In this document: positions 45,801 through 52,404 of the stretch, piece by piece
Numbering within the stretch: the first letter of the stretch is position 1
Layout: each line of letters opens with the position of its first letter
NCBI RefSeq assembly: GCF_022414575.1
Contig: NZ_JADWYQ010000013.1
Coordinates: 62,001-126,000, forward strand
DNA length: 64,000 bases
Origin: Streptomyces sp. MUM 178J
Lineage (GTDB): Bacteria > Actinomycetota > Actinomycetes > Streptomycetales > Streptomycetaceae
Direction of reading: 5' to 3'
Notes under the pieces: model-generated
Database searches by the model: none
Seen by the model: the letters and a program-made list of their open reading frames with translations, nothing else
What the model was told of the DNA's origin: nothing
Translations under genes and position numbers: made by a program

Positions 45801-46675
45801 GCGGCCCACGCCCCGACGACACGCTGGACCCGGCACTGCGCAACCCGATCGAGACGCTGCTCGCGGTGCTCGCCGATCCCGACTCGGAGAAGTGGTCCCG
45901 TAGGGCGGCAGCGCTGATCAGCGGTTTCGCCGGGGGCGGAGCAGCGCGGCCGCCGATCGACCGGCGTGTGGTGGGCGAGCGGCTGCCGGACGTGCTGGCG
46001 GGCGGCCCCCTGCCGGTCGCCGGCAACCCGGCCGCCGCCGACGCCATCGCGATGGACGTCCGCACCCTGGGCGGGCTGCGCGTCATCGGGCTGCTCGACC
46101 GGCGGGCCGAGCCCGCGACCGGGCAGCCCGGGATGTCCGCCTGGTCGGCCTTCACCGTGCTGGACGACCGCGACGAGGCGGTCGCCGAGCCGGGTCACCG
46201 GGCGCGGTGGGCCGACTGGCTGCGGTGGTCCAATCTGCTGCAGTTGCTGACGGGCGAGGGGGGTTCGGCACTGCCGCGTTCGTTCCACCAGGTCGCGATG
46301 TCCATGGCCGGGCAGCTCGACCCGCACGCGGTCGCCTTCCTCGCGGGTGCGCTGCCCACCACCACGGGCCTGCCCGACGAACTGCCGGAGCCCTGGGCGG
46401 AGGCGGTCGAGTGGGCTTCTTCCCAGGCCGAGGAACTGCTGTTCGCCCTGTGCCGGGAGGCCCGCACCCGCCACTTCGGCGCCCCGGAGGTCGGCTTCGA
46501 GCTCGACGACCGGGTCGCGCAGCAGGCGGAACTCGCCTGGCCGGACGCCAGGGTGGCGGTGTTCCTCGACGTGGACGAGCACCGGGATGCCGCGTTCGCG
46601 GAGGCCGGCTGGCACGTCGTACACGCCGGGACAGTTGATGTGGCCGAGTTGGCCGAGCGTTTGGAGAATGTGTGA
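39899..46675 (+). CDS. Giant YprA-type helicase with DUF1998 and nuclease-like tail
   Basis: A 2258-aa protein. Motif I is TGTGSGKTES (about 103-112), motif II DEFH (255-258), motif III SATL (near 298) followed by a Gly/Thr repeat. A zinc-finger insertion lies near 600-680. The second helicase lobe has LLVFTDSVQDATHR, LELGIDIGD (1144-1152) and QRIGRAGR (1170-1177). The DUF1998/MZB zinc module has HDSMPGGTGYLEHL and a CPCGK..CHRCLL ligand set (about 1680-1765). Then EPDYLLTRID and RIAVFLDGYAFHA near 1865-1892 look like a PD-(D/E)xK/Vsr-like nuclease domain, and a shorter AELAWPDARVAVFLD copy ends the protein. It resembles DrmA and the ARMADA/Druantia helicases. Leu1231 is encoded by TTA (43589-43591). 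Confidence 0.85.
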   Translation: MLPSLAAEDLRRALAAYLTTSFALADDDVREELEAFLERPESRLFRGPYLRVRTPFRYAPPGWEKVLDWSPSDLRPYTHQANAWRRLSSKSGHAPEPTIVTTGTGSGKTESFLVPILDHCARARAAGVKGVKALLLYPMNALADDQARRIDDFLAENAALSSVTAGIYIGGASGNRLPDDEDENAPGSYARESGASTITPAQLSPDSRLITDREAIRANPPDLLLTNYKMLDLLLQRIPDVPLWQDGGLTYVVLDEFHTYDGAQGTDVAMLLRRLGAATGKAEPGRPLGTITPVATSATLGGGTGGTGGTGGTGGTGATDGTGAVGRTAATSATPSAEAAPTPDGPQKSDRELLLEFAEKVFGAPFPDATLIGEDRQTPGEFVAEPDFLLPVPSPAALAAVPDPLNDPSALHRLAQLVVGMDFADPIQLGEKLSQHNLIRALLDVAGDTPVTVPEIAREFAKRGGGAAWDEAARTDIDLVATGLSRLLALVSTARTYDRVADRVIPFLRVEAQLWVREVRRVIRAATPTPHFRWFDDDGPTGDTRPNPANLAVYPAAEVDSTADADPDDGGTSHFASDSPVPFVRPVGPAYRAHLPAAYCRHCGRSGWAALSTDLEWQQLKTRPLEIYRASAQGNRAVRWMIRARPGEHTPVFLHAEEAELRTVPSNDTVPVITVAGPVPAGAGDKCPSCDLTDGMRFLGAGTATLASVTTTQLFSDRGLTDDERKLLVFTDSVQDATHRAAFIANRSFGFTFRGLLAEQLEPGAPVAVHDLATDAAEAVVTAAEKGEMSKLASIVPPDLRDNPEIRTLLSGDGFSDAGAYMLQDRMVFQTLLEFGLRSRLGRTLELTRTAAAEVHLPDAAAVAALLREAHQRLPGQITLPTDAADYIVYLRGLLERMRLRGALFHPWLKEYIAQAGARRWPIWGGRPTGMPAFPRGLAAPTFPVLGRLGTSEFDSLARDNTWFADWGHRTLGCERREARALAEQAMKLLAQREVLATYPAEGGSTVFALRPRTIMVHSLATGPSSPDNDSGTDGARADGTGVNDHGVRCDSCTWRQTVPPGRREDWLGTPCLRFQCGGTFTTDDRDYSDDYYRRLYTVDRPGDVLTAEHTGALSRARREEVEQAFKNRPSPFDPNVLTCTPTLELGIDIGDLSAVLLASLPPAPANYAQRIGRAGRSTGNSLTVTFVPRGARNQYYLHAPQQMLAGRIIPPDCYLDASEILRRQYLAYLLDRAADRSLWRGTMMPEEPMPHRIGALFTRGLAEDGWFRRFLDVAHARHAELASSFVQLFPGMSAEAEQGLRQFAQLELEQTVGQAATAWRKRLEALRSRSRQIGRAFDALSTASGDRERDEQRRQLYAERRSVNRRRDALVGENSVNAMVRLGLLPNYTLHDEATLLDATLWWKDADGEFQDQLTEYGRGSRMGLLELAPGNTFHTDGYKYIVNGLDLGAGEGDTAYAKWRLCPECGYVATAESGLDLTACPRCLTPQIADPGALHTVLVPERVTARERREDARLTDERDERERRRFNDITLVDIDPDQPQGLRAWKRVGELPFGVEFARVATIRTLNLGPAAAAGPEHQIAGDDVQVPGFETCLECGAVRGVHPQAWDRSAQRIGTRHAYWCGHKDDGIDAETASMQRLVLAHELTTQALRILLPVSTMELQTRLVSFKAALLLGITMHFGGTPDHLRVVPATMPGGTRELRRRFLVLHDSMPGGTGYLEHLADATVLHRVLTLAQTALRDCPCGKENLRTPCHRCLLPHVSSNEHPFASLRVARELLDEIVTGWDTEQVDTLSGVRIDQLAESELEKQFVRTLVDWGSRPPESGSVTPRAGERGMEYELRFTRPDGGGTRWLFQDHVRQLTSAPSEPDYLLTRIDGPSTRIAVFLDGYAFHASTGINRIADDAAKREALRAEGMQVWQFTHADVMAWKAAVEGTADDREVRTPAEPLLGEGALRTARQIHQMLTGGPRPDDTLDPALRNPIETLLAVLADPDSEKWSRRAAALISGFAGGGAARPPIDRRVVGERLPDVLAGGPLPVAGNPAAADAIAMDVRTLGGLRVIGLLDRRAEPATGQPGMSAWSAFTVLDDRDEAVAEPGHRARWADWLRWSNLLQLLTGEGGSALPRSFHQVAMSMAGQLDPHAVAFLAGALPTTTGLPDELPEPWAEAVEWASSQAEELLFALCREARTRHFGAPEVGFELDDRVAQQAELAWPDARVAVFLDVDEHRDAAFAEAGWHVVHAGTVDVAELAERLENV
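40801..40866. repeat. GGTGGAACC-type repeat inside the helicase gene
   Basis: Nine-base units GGTGGAACC repeated about five times, then degenerate GGCGCAACC/GATGGAACC copies. It encodes a Gly-Gly-Thr run directly after helicase motif III (SATLGG), a flexible loop that can vary in length without frameshift. Confidence 0.85.
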
Positions 46676-48816
46676 TGTCCAAGGCCCAGGTCGTCATGGC
46701 GGACGTCTTCGGCAAGTACTACGACAAGCTCGACGGGTCGGTCCAGGCACAGGTCCTGCAGTTCATCATGAAGATGCAGCGGGACCCGGACGCCAACGGG
46801 CTGAACCTCAAGCCGCCGAAGGGCGCCGAGGACAAGCGGGTGCGCACGGCCAGGATCAACGACAACTTCCGCGCGGTGCTGATGCACTACGCCGACCGCA
46901 TCTACTACCTGGTCGCGGTGCTGCCGCACGACGACGCCTACACCCTCGCCTCGCACATCATCTTCGACATCAACAAGGTCACCGGCGGCGTCGAGCTGAT
47001 CAACCTCGCGAGCCTCCACGGCACCCTGAGCGGGCAGCCCGCCCAGACACCCGCCACCGACGAGCCGTCCGTCTTCGCCCACGTCTCGGACGCCGATTTC
47101 GACCGTCTCGGCGTGCACCCCTCGGTCGTACCGGCGTTGCGGGAGATCCGCAGCGTCGACGCGATACTCGGCTTCGTGGAGCATCTGCCCAAGCTCGCCA
47201 GGGACGTGATCCTCTGCCTCGCCGACGGCATGACCGTCGAGGACGTCTGGGAGCACGTCAGTTCCGTCGCCGCGACCAGTGACACCATCGACCCGGAGGA
47301 CTACGAGGCTGCCAACGAGCGGCCCGCGACCAAGGAGTCCTTCGTCGTCACCGGCGACGTCGCCGAGTTCGGCCGGATCATGTCCGAGCCGCTGTCGGCC
47401 TGGCGGATCTTCCTGCACCCGGCCCAGCGCGCCCTGGCCGAGCGCAAGACTCCCAACAAGGGCTCGGTACGGGTCACCGGCGGCCCCGGTACGGGCAAGA
47501 CCGTCGTCGCCCTGCACCGGGTCAGGGCCCTGGCCGAACGGCTGCCGCCCGGCCAGGCGATCCTGCTCACCACCTACACCACCACTCTCGCCGAACTGCT
47601 GCGCTCGCTGCTGGAGGACCTCGGAGGCACCCAGCTCACCGCCAAGGTCGACATCCGCAACATCGACAAGGTCGCCTACGGCATCGCCAAGGAGGTCTTC
47701 GGCGCGAAGACCCCCAAATCCCTCGGTGACGACGAGATCCGCAGGCGCTGGGAAGACCTGGCCGAGGAACAGCAGCCGCACCGCTGGGACGCGCGTTTCC
47801 TGGAGGCCGAATGGAAGCAGGTCGTGCTCGCCCAGGACGTGCGCAGCCGCGACGAGTACCTCGTCGCCAGCCGGGCCGGTCGCGGCCGACGACTCAACCG
47901 CCCGGAACGGGCGCAGGTGTGGGGACTGATCGAGGCCTTCGAGCACCGGCTGGACGCGGCCGGTGAGGTCGGCGTCACCCAACTCGCGGCGCAGGCCGCC
48001 CGGATCGCCTCGGGCTGGAGCGACGAGACCCGCCCGTACCGGCACATCGTCGTGGACGAGGCCCAGGACCTGCACGCCGCGCACTGGAAGCTGCTGCGGG
48101 CGCTCGTCCCGGTCGGCGAGGACGACCTCTTCATCGTCGGCGACGCCCACCAGCGGATCTACGACAACCGGACCGCGCTGAGCGCCCACGGCATCAACGT
48201 GCGGGGGAGACGCTCCAGGCGGCTGACCCTGAACTACCGCACGACCCGTCAGATCCTGGGAACCTCGCTGAGCCTGCTGGGCGACGCGAGCTTCGACGAC
48301 CTCGACGACGCGACCGAGGACCTGGGCGGCTACCGCTCCGTTCTCGGCGGGGCCAAGCCCGAGTTGACCGAGTACCCGAGCACGGCCGCCGAACTCGCGG
48401 GCCTGGCCGGACGGGTCGGGGAGTGGCTGGGCGAAGGACTGAAGGAGGACGAGTTCGTCGTCACCGCTCGCACCAACAAGCTCGCGGACGCGGCGGTGGA
48501 GGCGTTGCACAACGCGGGGATCAAGGCCGTCAGGGTGAAACCGCGGCAGACTCCGGCGATCGGTTCCGGGGTGCATGTGATGACGATGCACCGGATCAAG
48601 GGCCTGGAGTACCGGGCGGTCGCCATCATCGGAGCGGGCGCGGATCACGTGCCGCAGCCCGGCGCCGTCACACCGATCTCCGAGGATCGTACCCAGCACG
48701 ACCGCGACCTGCAGCGCGAGCGCTCGCTGCTGTTCGTCGCGGCCACCAGGGCACGCGAACAACTCTCCGTCACCTGGGCCGGACCACGCAGCCCGTTCCT
48801 GGAGGGAAGCCACTGA
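46672..48816 (+). CDS. ParE/RelE-like domain fused to UvrD-type helicase
   Basis: A 714-aa fusion (713 if the ATG at 46675 is used instead of the GTG at 46672). Residues 1-95 have the ParE/RelE toxin fold pattern: a helical start (VFGKYYDKLDGSVQAQVLQF), then VRTARINDNFRAVLMHYADR and IYYLVAVLPHDDAYTLA strands. The rest is a superfamily 1 helicase: motif I GGPGTGKTVVAL near 266, motif II VVDEAQDLH near 462, motif V MTMHRIKGLEYRAV and motif VI LFVAATRAREQL. No antitoxin gene is adjacent. ParE-type domains act on ribosomes or gyrase as free toxins; here the domain more likely binds a partner or DNA. GTGA overlap with the giant helicase gene shows coupling. Confidence 0.85.
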   Translation: MMSKAQVVMADVFGKYYDKLDGSVQAQVLQFIMKMQRDPDANGLNLKPPKGAEDKRVRTARINDNFRAVLMHYADRIYYLVAVLPHDDAYTLASHIIFDINKVTGGVELINLASLHGTLSGQPAQTPATDEPSVFAHVSDADFDRLGVHPSVVPALREIRSVDAILGFVEHLPKLARDVILCLADGMTVEDVWEHVSSVAATSDTIDPEDYEAANERPATKESFVVTGDVAEFGRIMSEPLSAWRIFLHPAQRALAERKTPNKGSVRVTGGPGTGKTVVALHRVRALAERLPPGQAILLTTYTTTLAELLRSLLEDLGGTQLTAKVDIRNIDKVAYGIAKEVFGAKTPKSLGDDEIRRRWEDLAEEQQPHRWDARFLEAEWKQVVLAQDVRSRDEYLVASRAGRGRRLNRPERAQVWGLIEAFEHRLDAAGEVGVTQLAAQAARIASGWSDETRPYRHIVVDEAQDLHAAHWKLLRALVPVGEDDLFIVGDAHQRIYDNRTALSAHGINVRGRRSRRLTLNYRTTRQILGTSLSLLGDASFDDLDDATEDLGGYRSVLGGAKPELTEYPSTAAELAGLAGRVGEWLGEGLKEDEFVVTARTNKLADAAVEALHNAGIKAVRVKPRQTPAIGSGVHVMTMHRIKGLEYRAVAIIGAGADHVPQPGAVTPISEDRTQHDRDLQRERSLLFVAATRAREQLSVTWAGPRSPFLEGSH

Positions 48817-48913
48817 CCTGCGGTGACGCGAGACAACGCCGCCGCGTTAGAGTCACCACGGAGCCGGCCGTAGTCCGGCTCTCACCTCAGAACGGGATCC
48901 GGGCGGACGAGAT

Positions 48914-50290
48914 ATGTACCTGAAGAACCTTCGCCTACGGAACATCAGGTCGTTCCACGGTGCACGCGACGTCGACCTGGACCTGACCAGGCCCGACGGC
49001 TCGTACGCCGGCTGGACGGTCCTGGCGGGCCGCAACGGCTCGGGGAAGACGACCCTGCTTCGCGCGGTCGCCCTGACGATCAGCGGACCCGCCGTGGCCC
49101 GCAGTCTCGTCCCCGGGTTCGACACCTGGGTCTCGCGAGACGAGACGGTGGCGAAAGCCGAAGTGTGCCTGGTCCATGACCCGGAGCAGGACCAATTCAC
49201 TTCGGGGCGGCGTCCGGTCCGACCCATCTGGGCAGGACTCCGCTGGACGGCGGCGGAGCAGACGTCACTCTCCGGCAAACCGGGTTCCAGCAGGGCCGGA
49301 CAGCCTGCGCTGAACGCCATCGGCTACCAGAAGGAACGCCCCGTCGCCCAGCGCGGCCCATGGGCGGACAATCCGGTGGGATGGTTCTGCGCGGGGTACG
49401 GTCCCTTCCGCAGGCTCGCCGGGGGCTCGAGCGACATCCAGCGGCTGATGTCCAGCTCAGGCTCGGTCGCCCGGCTGACGAGTCTCTTCCACGAGGACGC
49501 GTCGCTGGCGGAAGGCGTGAGCTGGCTCATCGAGCAGCACCTGCGCGCGTTCGAGGACCGCGACGGCGCCCGGGACCTCAAGGCGGCCGCCCTGGCCATC
49601 CTGGGCGACGACCTGCTGCCCGACGACTACCGGATCGACAACGTCGACTCCGAGGGCCTGTGGGTCGTCAACCGAAACCATCGATTCCCCCTGCGGGAGA
49701 TGAGCGACGGCTACCGCACGGTGGCTGCCCTGGTCGTGGACATCCTCAAGCAGATCCATGACGCCTACGGCGAACTCGTGCTGGACACGACGGACGGCAC
49801 GCCGAACGTTCCGAGTTCCGGGGTCGTCATCATCGACGAGATCGACGCCCATCTGCACGTGTCCTGGCAGAAGCGCATCGGCGGCTGGCTGAAGGCGCAC
49901 TTCCCGAACATCCAGTTCATCGTCACCACACACAGCCCCTACATCTGCCAGGCAGCGGACCCGGGCGGACTGATCCGGCTGCCGGGCCCGGACGAGGAGA
50001 GCCCTGTGGAGGTCGTGCCCCAGCACCTCTACGACCGCATCATCTTCGGCAGCGGCGACGACGCCGTACTCTCGGACCTGTTCGGGCTCGACACCCTCTA
50101 CTCTGACCAGGCCGAACAGAAACGGGAGGAACTCCTCGCCCTGGAACTGGACGTCGTGCGAGGCCGGGCCAGCGAAGAGGAAAAGGACCGGTACCGTCAC
50201 CTGAAACGCAAGCTGGCCAGTTCACCGGCAACTCGCGTCGACGAAATCGCAGCCCGGCTCCACTCCCGTCGTCCACGGCACGATTCATGA
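48914..50290 (+). CDS. PtuA-like AAA/ABC ATPase (Septu type)
   Basis: A 458-aa SMC/OLD-like ATPase. It begins MYLKNLRLRNIRSF, typical of RecF/SMC heads; Walker A is AGRNGSGKTTLLRAV, the signature-like stretch is EMSDGYRTVAAL, Walker B is VVIIDEIDAHLHVSW and the His switch TTHSPYICQA. There is no long coiled coil and no TOPRIM nuclease domain. The following gene encodes an HNH nuclease through an ATGA overlap, the arrangement of Septu PtuA-PtuB and of some retron effectors. The ATPase is expected to hold and release the nuclease on infection. A 97-base gap with a weak hairpin (48861-48881) separates it from the helicase gene, so it may have its own promoter. Confidence 0.82.
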   Translation: MYLKNLRLRNIRSFHGARDVDLDLTRPDGSYAGWTVLAGRNGSGKTTLLRAVALTISGPAVARSLVPGFDTWVSRDETVAKAEVCLVHDPEQDQFTSGRRPVRPIWAGLRWTAAEQTSLSGKPGSSRAGQPALNAIGYQKERPVAQRGPWADNPVGWFCAGYGPFRRLAGGSSDIQRLMSSSGSVARLTSLFHEDASLAEGVSWLIEQHLRAFEDRDGARDLKAAALAILGDDLLPDDYRIDNVDSEGLWVVNRNHRFPLREMSDGYRTVAALVVDILKQIHDAYGELVLDTTDGTPNVPSSGVVIIDEIDAHLHVSWQKRIGGWLKAHFPNIQFIVTTHSPYICQAADPGGLIRLPGPDEESPVEVVPQHLYDRIIFGSGDDAVLSDLFGLDTLYSDQAEQKREELLALELDVVRGRASEEEKDRYRHLKRKLASSPATRVDEIAARLHSRRPRHDS

Positions 50291-51033
50291 TCCGAGTGAC
50301 GAGGGTGCCACTCCCGCAGACGACGCTGACTTCCATGGCCGGTCACACCGGTGACATCGGGCAGGCCGCTGCGCCCAAGAAGCGAGCCAGGCAGTTATGG
50401 GAGCACACGTCCGTCCGCAGGCACATACACCCCGTGCTGAAAAGCGCCCTCGCGGAGATGGCGCCGGGGCTGGAGCGGTGCATGTACTGCGGGGACAACC
50501 AGGGCACGGACATCGACCACTTCGAGCCCGTCCGTGTCAATCCGTTACGGACCTTCGACTGGAACAACCACCTGCTGGCGTGCTCCCTGTGCAACAGCCA
50601 CCTCAAACGTGACCTCTTCCCCCTCGCCGACGACGGTACGCCCCTGCTCATCGACCCGAGCAGTGAGGATCCCGCTCCGCATCTGCACCTCTCGCTCGCT
50701 GCCGGTGAATACATCGATCTCACCGACAGGGGCACCGCGACGATCAAGGTCTTCGGCCTCAATCGGAGCATCCTCGTCCGGGGGCGGCTCAATGCTTACC
50801 GAATCACCCCGCTTCTGCTGAACAAGTGGCGTACTGCCCTCGAAAAGGACGACCTGGAGGAGGCGGCAGCTTGTGCGGCAACCATCTGGGAGCAGCCCAC
50901 CGCCGACGTTGTTCATGCCATGTTCCACCAAGCAGTCGTCCCGGGCGCCGAGGACATCTTCACGGACGAGTCCGACACCCTCGCTCTGCTGCGCGACCCG
51001 GTGATCCGTACCGGACTGCTGGGCACCTGCTAG
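50287..51033 (+). CDS. PtuB-like HNH nuclease (Septu type)
   Basis: A 248-aa zinc-stabilised HNH endonuclease. The core reads CMYCGDNQGTDIDHFEP, then NNHLLACSLCNSHLK: the two CxxC pairs hold zinc, DIDH gives the catalytic His and NHLLAC/CN the later active-site residues. The C-terminal 110 residues are a helical domain. It should cut nucleic acid when released by the ATPase. It starts inside the stop of the ATPase gene (ATGA). Leu37 and Leu87 are both TTA codons (50395-50397 and 50545-50547), so the protein should depend on the bldA tRNA. The second TTA falls inside the HNH core. tRNA cleavage as in retron Ec78 is possible but not shown. Confidence 0.85.
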   Translation: MIRVTRVPLPQTTLTSMAGHTGDIGQAAAPKKRARQLWEHTSVRRHIHPVLKSALAEMAPGLERCMYCGDNQGTDIDHFEPVRVNPLRTFDWNNHLLACSLCNSHLKRDLFPLADDGTPLLIDPSSEDPAPHLHLSLAAGEYIDLTDRGTATIKVFGLNRSILVRGRLNAYRITPLLLNKWRTALEKDDLEEAAACAATIWEQPTADVVHAMFHQAVVPGAEDIFTDESDTLALLRDPVIRTGLLGTC

Positions 51034-51349
51034 AGATGAACGGCTTTGGGTCCTCGTTCCACTCCTTGCGACCAGGGCATCCAGCCCCGCAAAGCCAGCA
51101 CGCAGAGCGCCGCAACCCAACCCGGTGAGCCCTGCGATCCGCCCCCAGCGCGACGGCTTCCGACCAAGCAGGTCGAGCCTCCGCCGCGCGAGTGACAGAA
51201 CTCCGCCGCGCTCCGCCCCCCGAAAACTCTGCATGCCTGCGCCACGGCTATCAGCCGTCGCGCAGGCATGTCCTGTTTTCGTCCCGCTCCACCGCTACGC
51301 GATCCCGACCACGAACCGCCGCGGTCACCTGGTCCCGCATCCAGCCGCC
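51034..51349. other. Gap after the HNH gene with one strong hairpin
   Basis: About 316 bases. The only feature seen is the 18-base inverted repeat at 51232-51270. Short open frames here have poor codon bias and no start signals. The next small gene begins at 51350. Confidence 0.5.
51232..51270 (+). terminator. Long hairpin after the defence island
   Basis: CATGCCTGCGCCACGGCT and AGCCGTCGCGCAGGCATG form 18-base arms with one mismatch and a 3-base loop, followed four bases later by TTTT. It is the strongest hairpin in this area and very probably ends transcription of the island. It is near perfect, so it might also derive from a mobile element end. Confidence 0.65.
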
Positions 51350-51556
51350 ATGACACCCGAACTGGTGAACCTCATCCGCCCCGGCCTGTCGCCCGCAGCC
51401 GCTGCCCTGCTGGCCGCTGGCTCGTGCCCCGGCCTCGATGTCGTCCTCACCTCCGCGAGCACCCGCGAGCACTGGGACGATGTGGCCAAGGCTCTGGCTG
51501 CGCCGCTGACGGCCCAGGAACTCAGGAGGGTGACGGATGAACTCGCCGGTGAATGA
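51350..51556 (+). CDS. Small protein coupled to an APH-like gene
   Basis: A 68-aa protein starting MTPELVNLIRPGLSPAAA, with helical sequence ending ELRRVTDELAGE. I do not recognise a domain. Its 3' end overlaps the next gene by 20 bases, indicating translational coupling. Codon use is normal for the organism. The ATG at 51350 is chosen because upstream sequence is poor in coding character. Pairs like this occur near recombinase genes in Streptomyces mobile elements. Confidence 0.55.
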   Translation: MTPELVNLIRPGLSPAAAALLAAGSCPGLDVVLTSASTREHWDDVAKALAAPLTAQELRRVTDELAGE

Positions 51557-52391
51557 GGAGGTACAGGCCCTGATGGAGGCCGCCCACGACCGGGCGGCCA
51601 AGGCACTGGGTCTCACCTGCACGGGGCCACTGGCGTGGGGCTTCCTCGGTGTCACCCTCGGGCGCCGAGCGGGGGACCGGTGGCTACGGGTGAGCCGGAC
51701 GGCGAAGAGGAACGCGGGCAGGAAGGCGGGGGAAGGCATCGTCGGTGCCTCGGAGCTGGTGCCTGACGGCGTGCCCCGCCCCCACCTGTACGCGGTGCAT
51801 GACTGGACTGACGGCGAGTGGGCCTTCGAGTCGGAAGTCCTGGACTACCTCACGCAACCCATCGTGTCCCCAGACCGGGCCGACATCGACCATGACCCGG
51901 GGTTGCCTGACGAGTGGTGGGCGGACCTTCGCCAGGCCCTTGCCCTTCTCGCTGAAGCGGAGGGAGTGAAGGCAACCGTGCGGGACAGGTGGATTGAACG
52001 GGCCTTCCCCCAGTTCCTCGGCGTCCCGGCCCCCGCCAAGGTGGAGCGGGTGACCGGTCACGGTGACCTGCACTGGGGCAACCTCACTGCCGCACCCCTG
52101 TGCCTGTTGGACTGGGAGCGGTGGGGCCGGGTGCCGTTCGGCTATGACGCGGGGCTCCTCCACGCGAACAGCTTGCTCGTGCCCGACGTTGCCGCCCGCA
52201 TCCGGAAGGAGTTCGCGCCGACCCTTGACACCCCCGCCGGCCGAATCGGGGAACTCGCGGCCCTGGCCGAGATGCTGCAAGCCGTAGCCCGTGGCTGGTA
52301 TCCCGACCTTGCGCCCCGCCTCGTGGCCCGTGCAGAGGCGCTCACCGGAGTTCGCCCGCCCGTCCCTGTGCACTCCGAGGTGAGCGTCTGA
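51537..52391 (+). CDS. APH-fold phosphotransferase-like protein
   Basis: A 284-aa protein. The end contains VTGHGDLHWGNLTAAP and LLDWERWGRVPFGYD, the phosphate-transfer and metal loops of the aminoglycoside phosphotransferase fold (HGDLHxxN...DWE). The N-terminal part has GFLGVTLGRRAGDRWLRVS, a shortened nucleotide lobe. Real substrate unknown; drug resistance cannot be assumed. It overlaps the preceding small gene by 20 bases and converges with the serine recombinase gene 13 bases away. It is probably cargo or housekeeping of an integrated element. Confidence 0.78.
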   Translation: MNSPVNEEVQALMEAAHDRAAKALGLTCTGPLAWGFLGVTLGRRAGDRWLRVSRTAKRNAGRKAGEGIVGASELVPDGVPRPHLYAVHDWTDGEWAFESEVLDYLTQPIVSPDRADIDHDPGLPDEWWADLRQALALLAEAEGVKATVRDRWIERAFPQFLGVPAPAKVERVTGHGDLHWGNLTAAPLCLLDWERWGRVPFGYDAGLLHANSLLVPDVAARIRKEFAPTLDTPAGRIGELAALAEMLQAVARGWYPDLAPRLVARAEALTGVRPPVPVHSEVSV

Positions 52392-52404
52392 CTGCGCCCC
52401 TGTC

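Noticed and set aside
30775..46675. A complete classical class 1 DISARM system
   Set aside because: Only DrmD-, DrmMI- and DrmA-like genes are evident. I see no separate drmB, and no PLD-type drmC, so the label DISARM alone would overstate the evidence.
51537..52391. Aminoglycoside resistance gene
   Set aside because: It has the APH fold loops but a shortened nucleotide lobe and no specific likeness to known resistance enzymes, so only the fold is reported.
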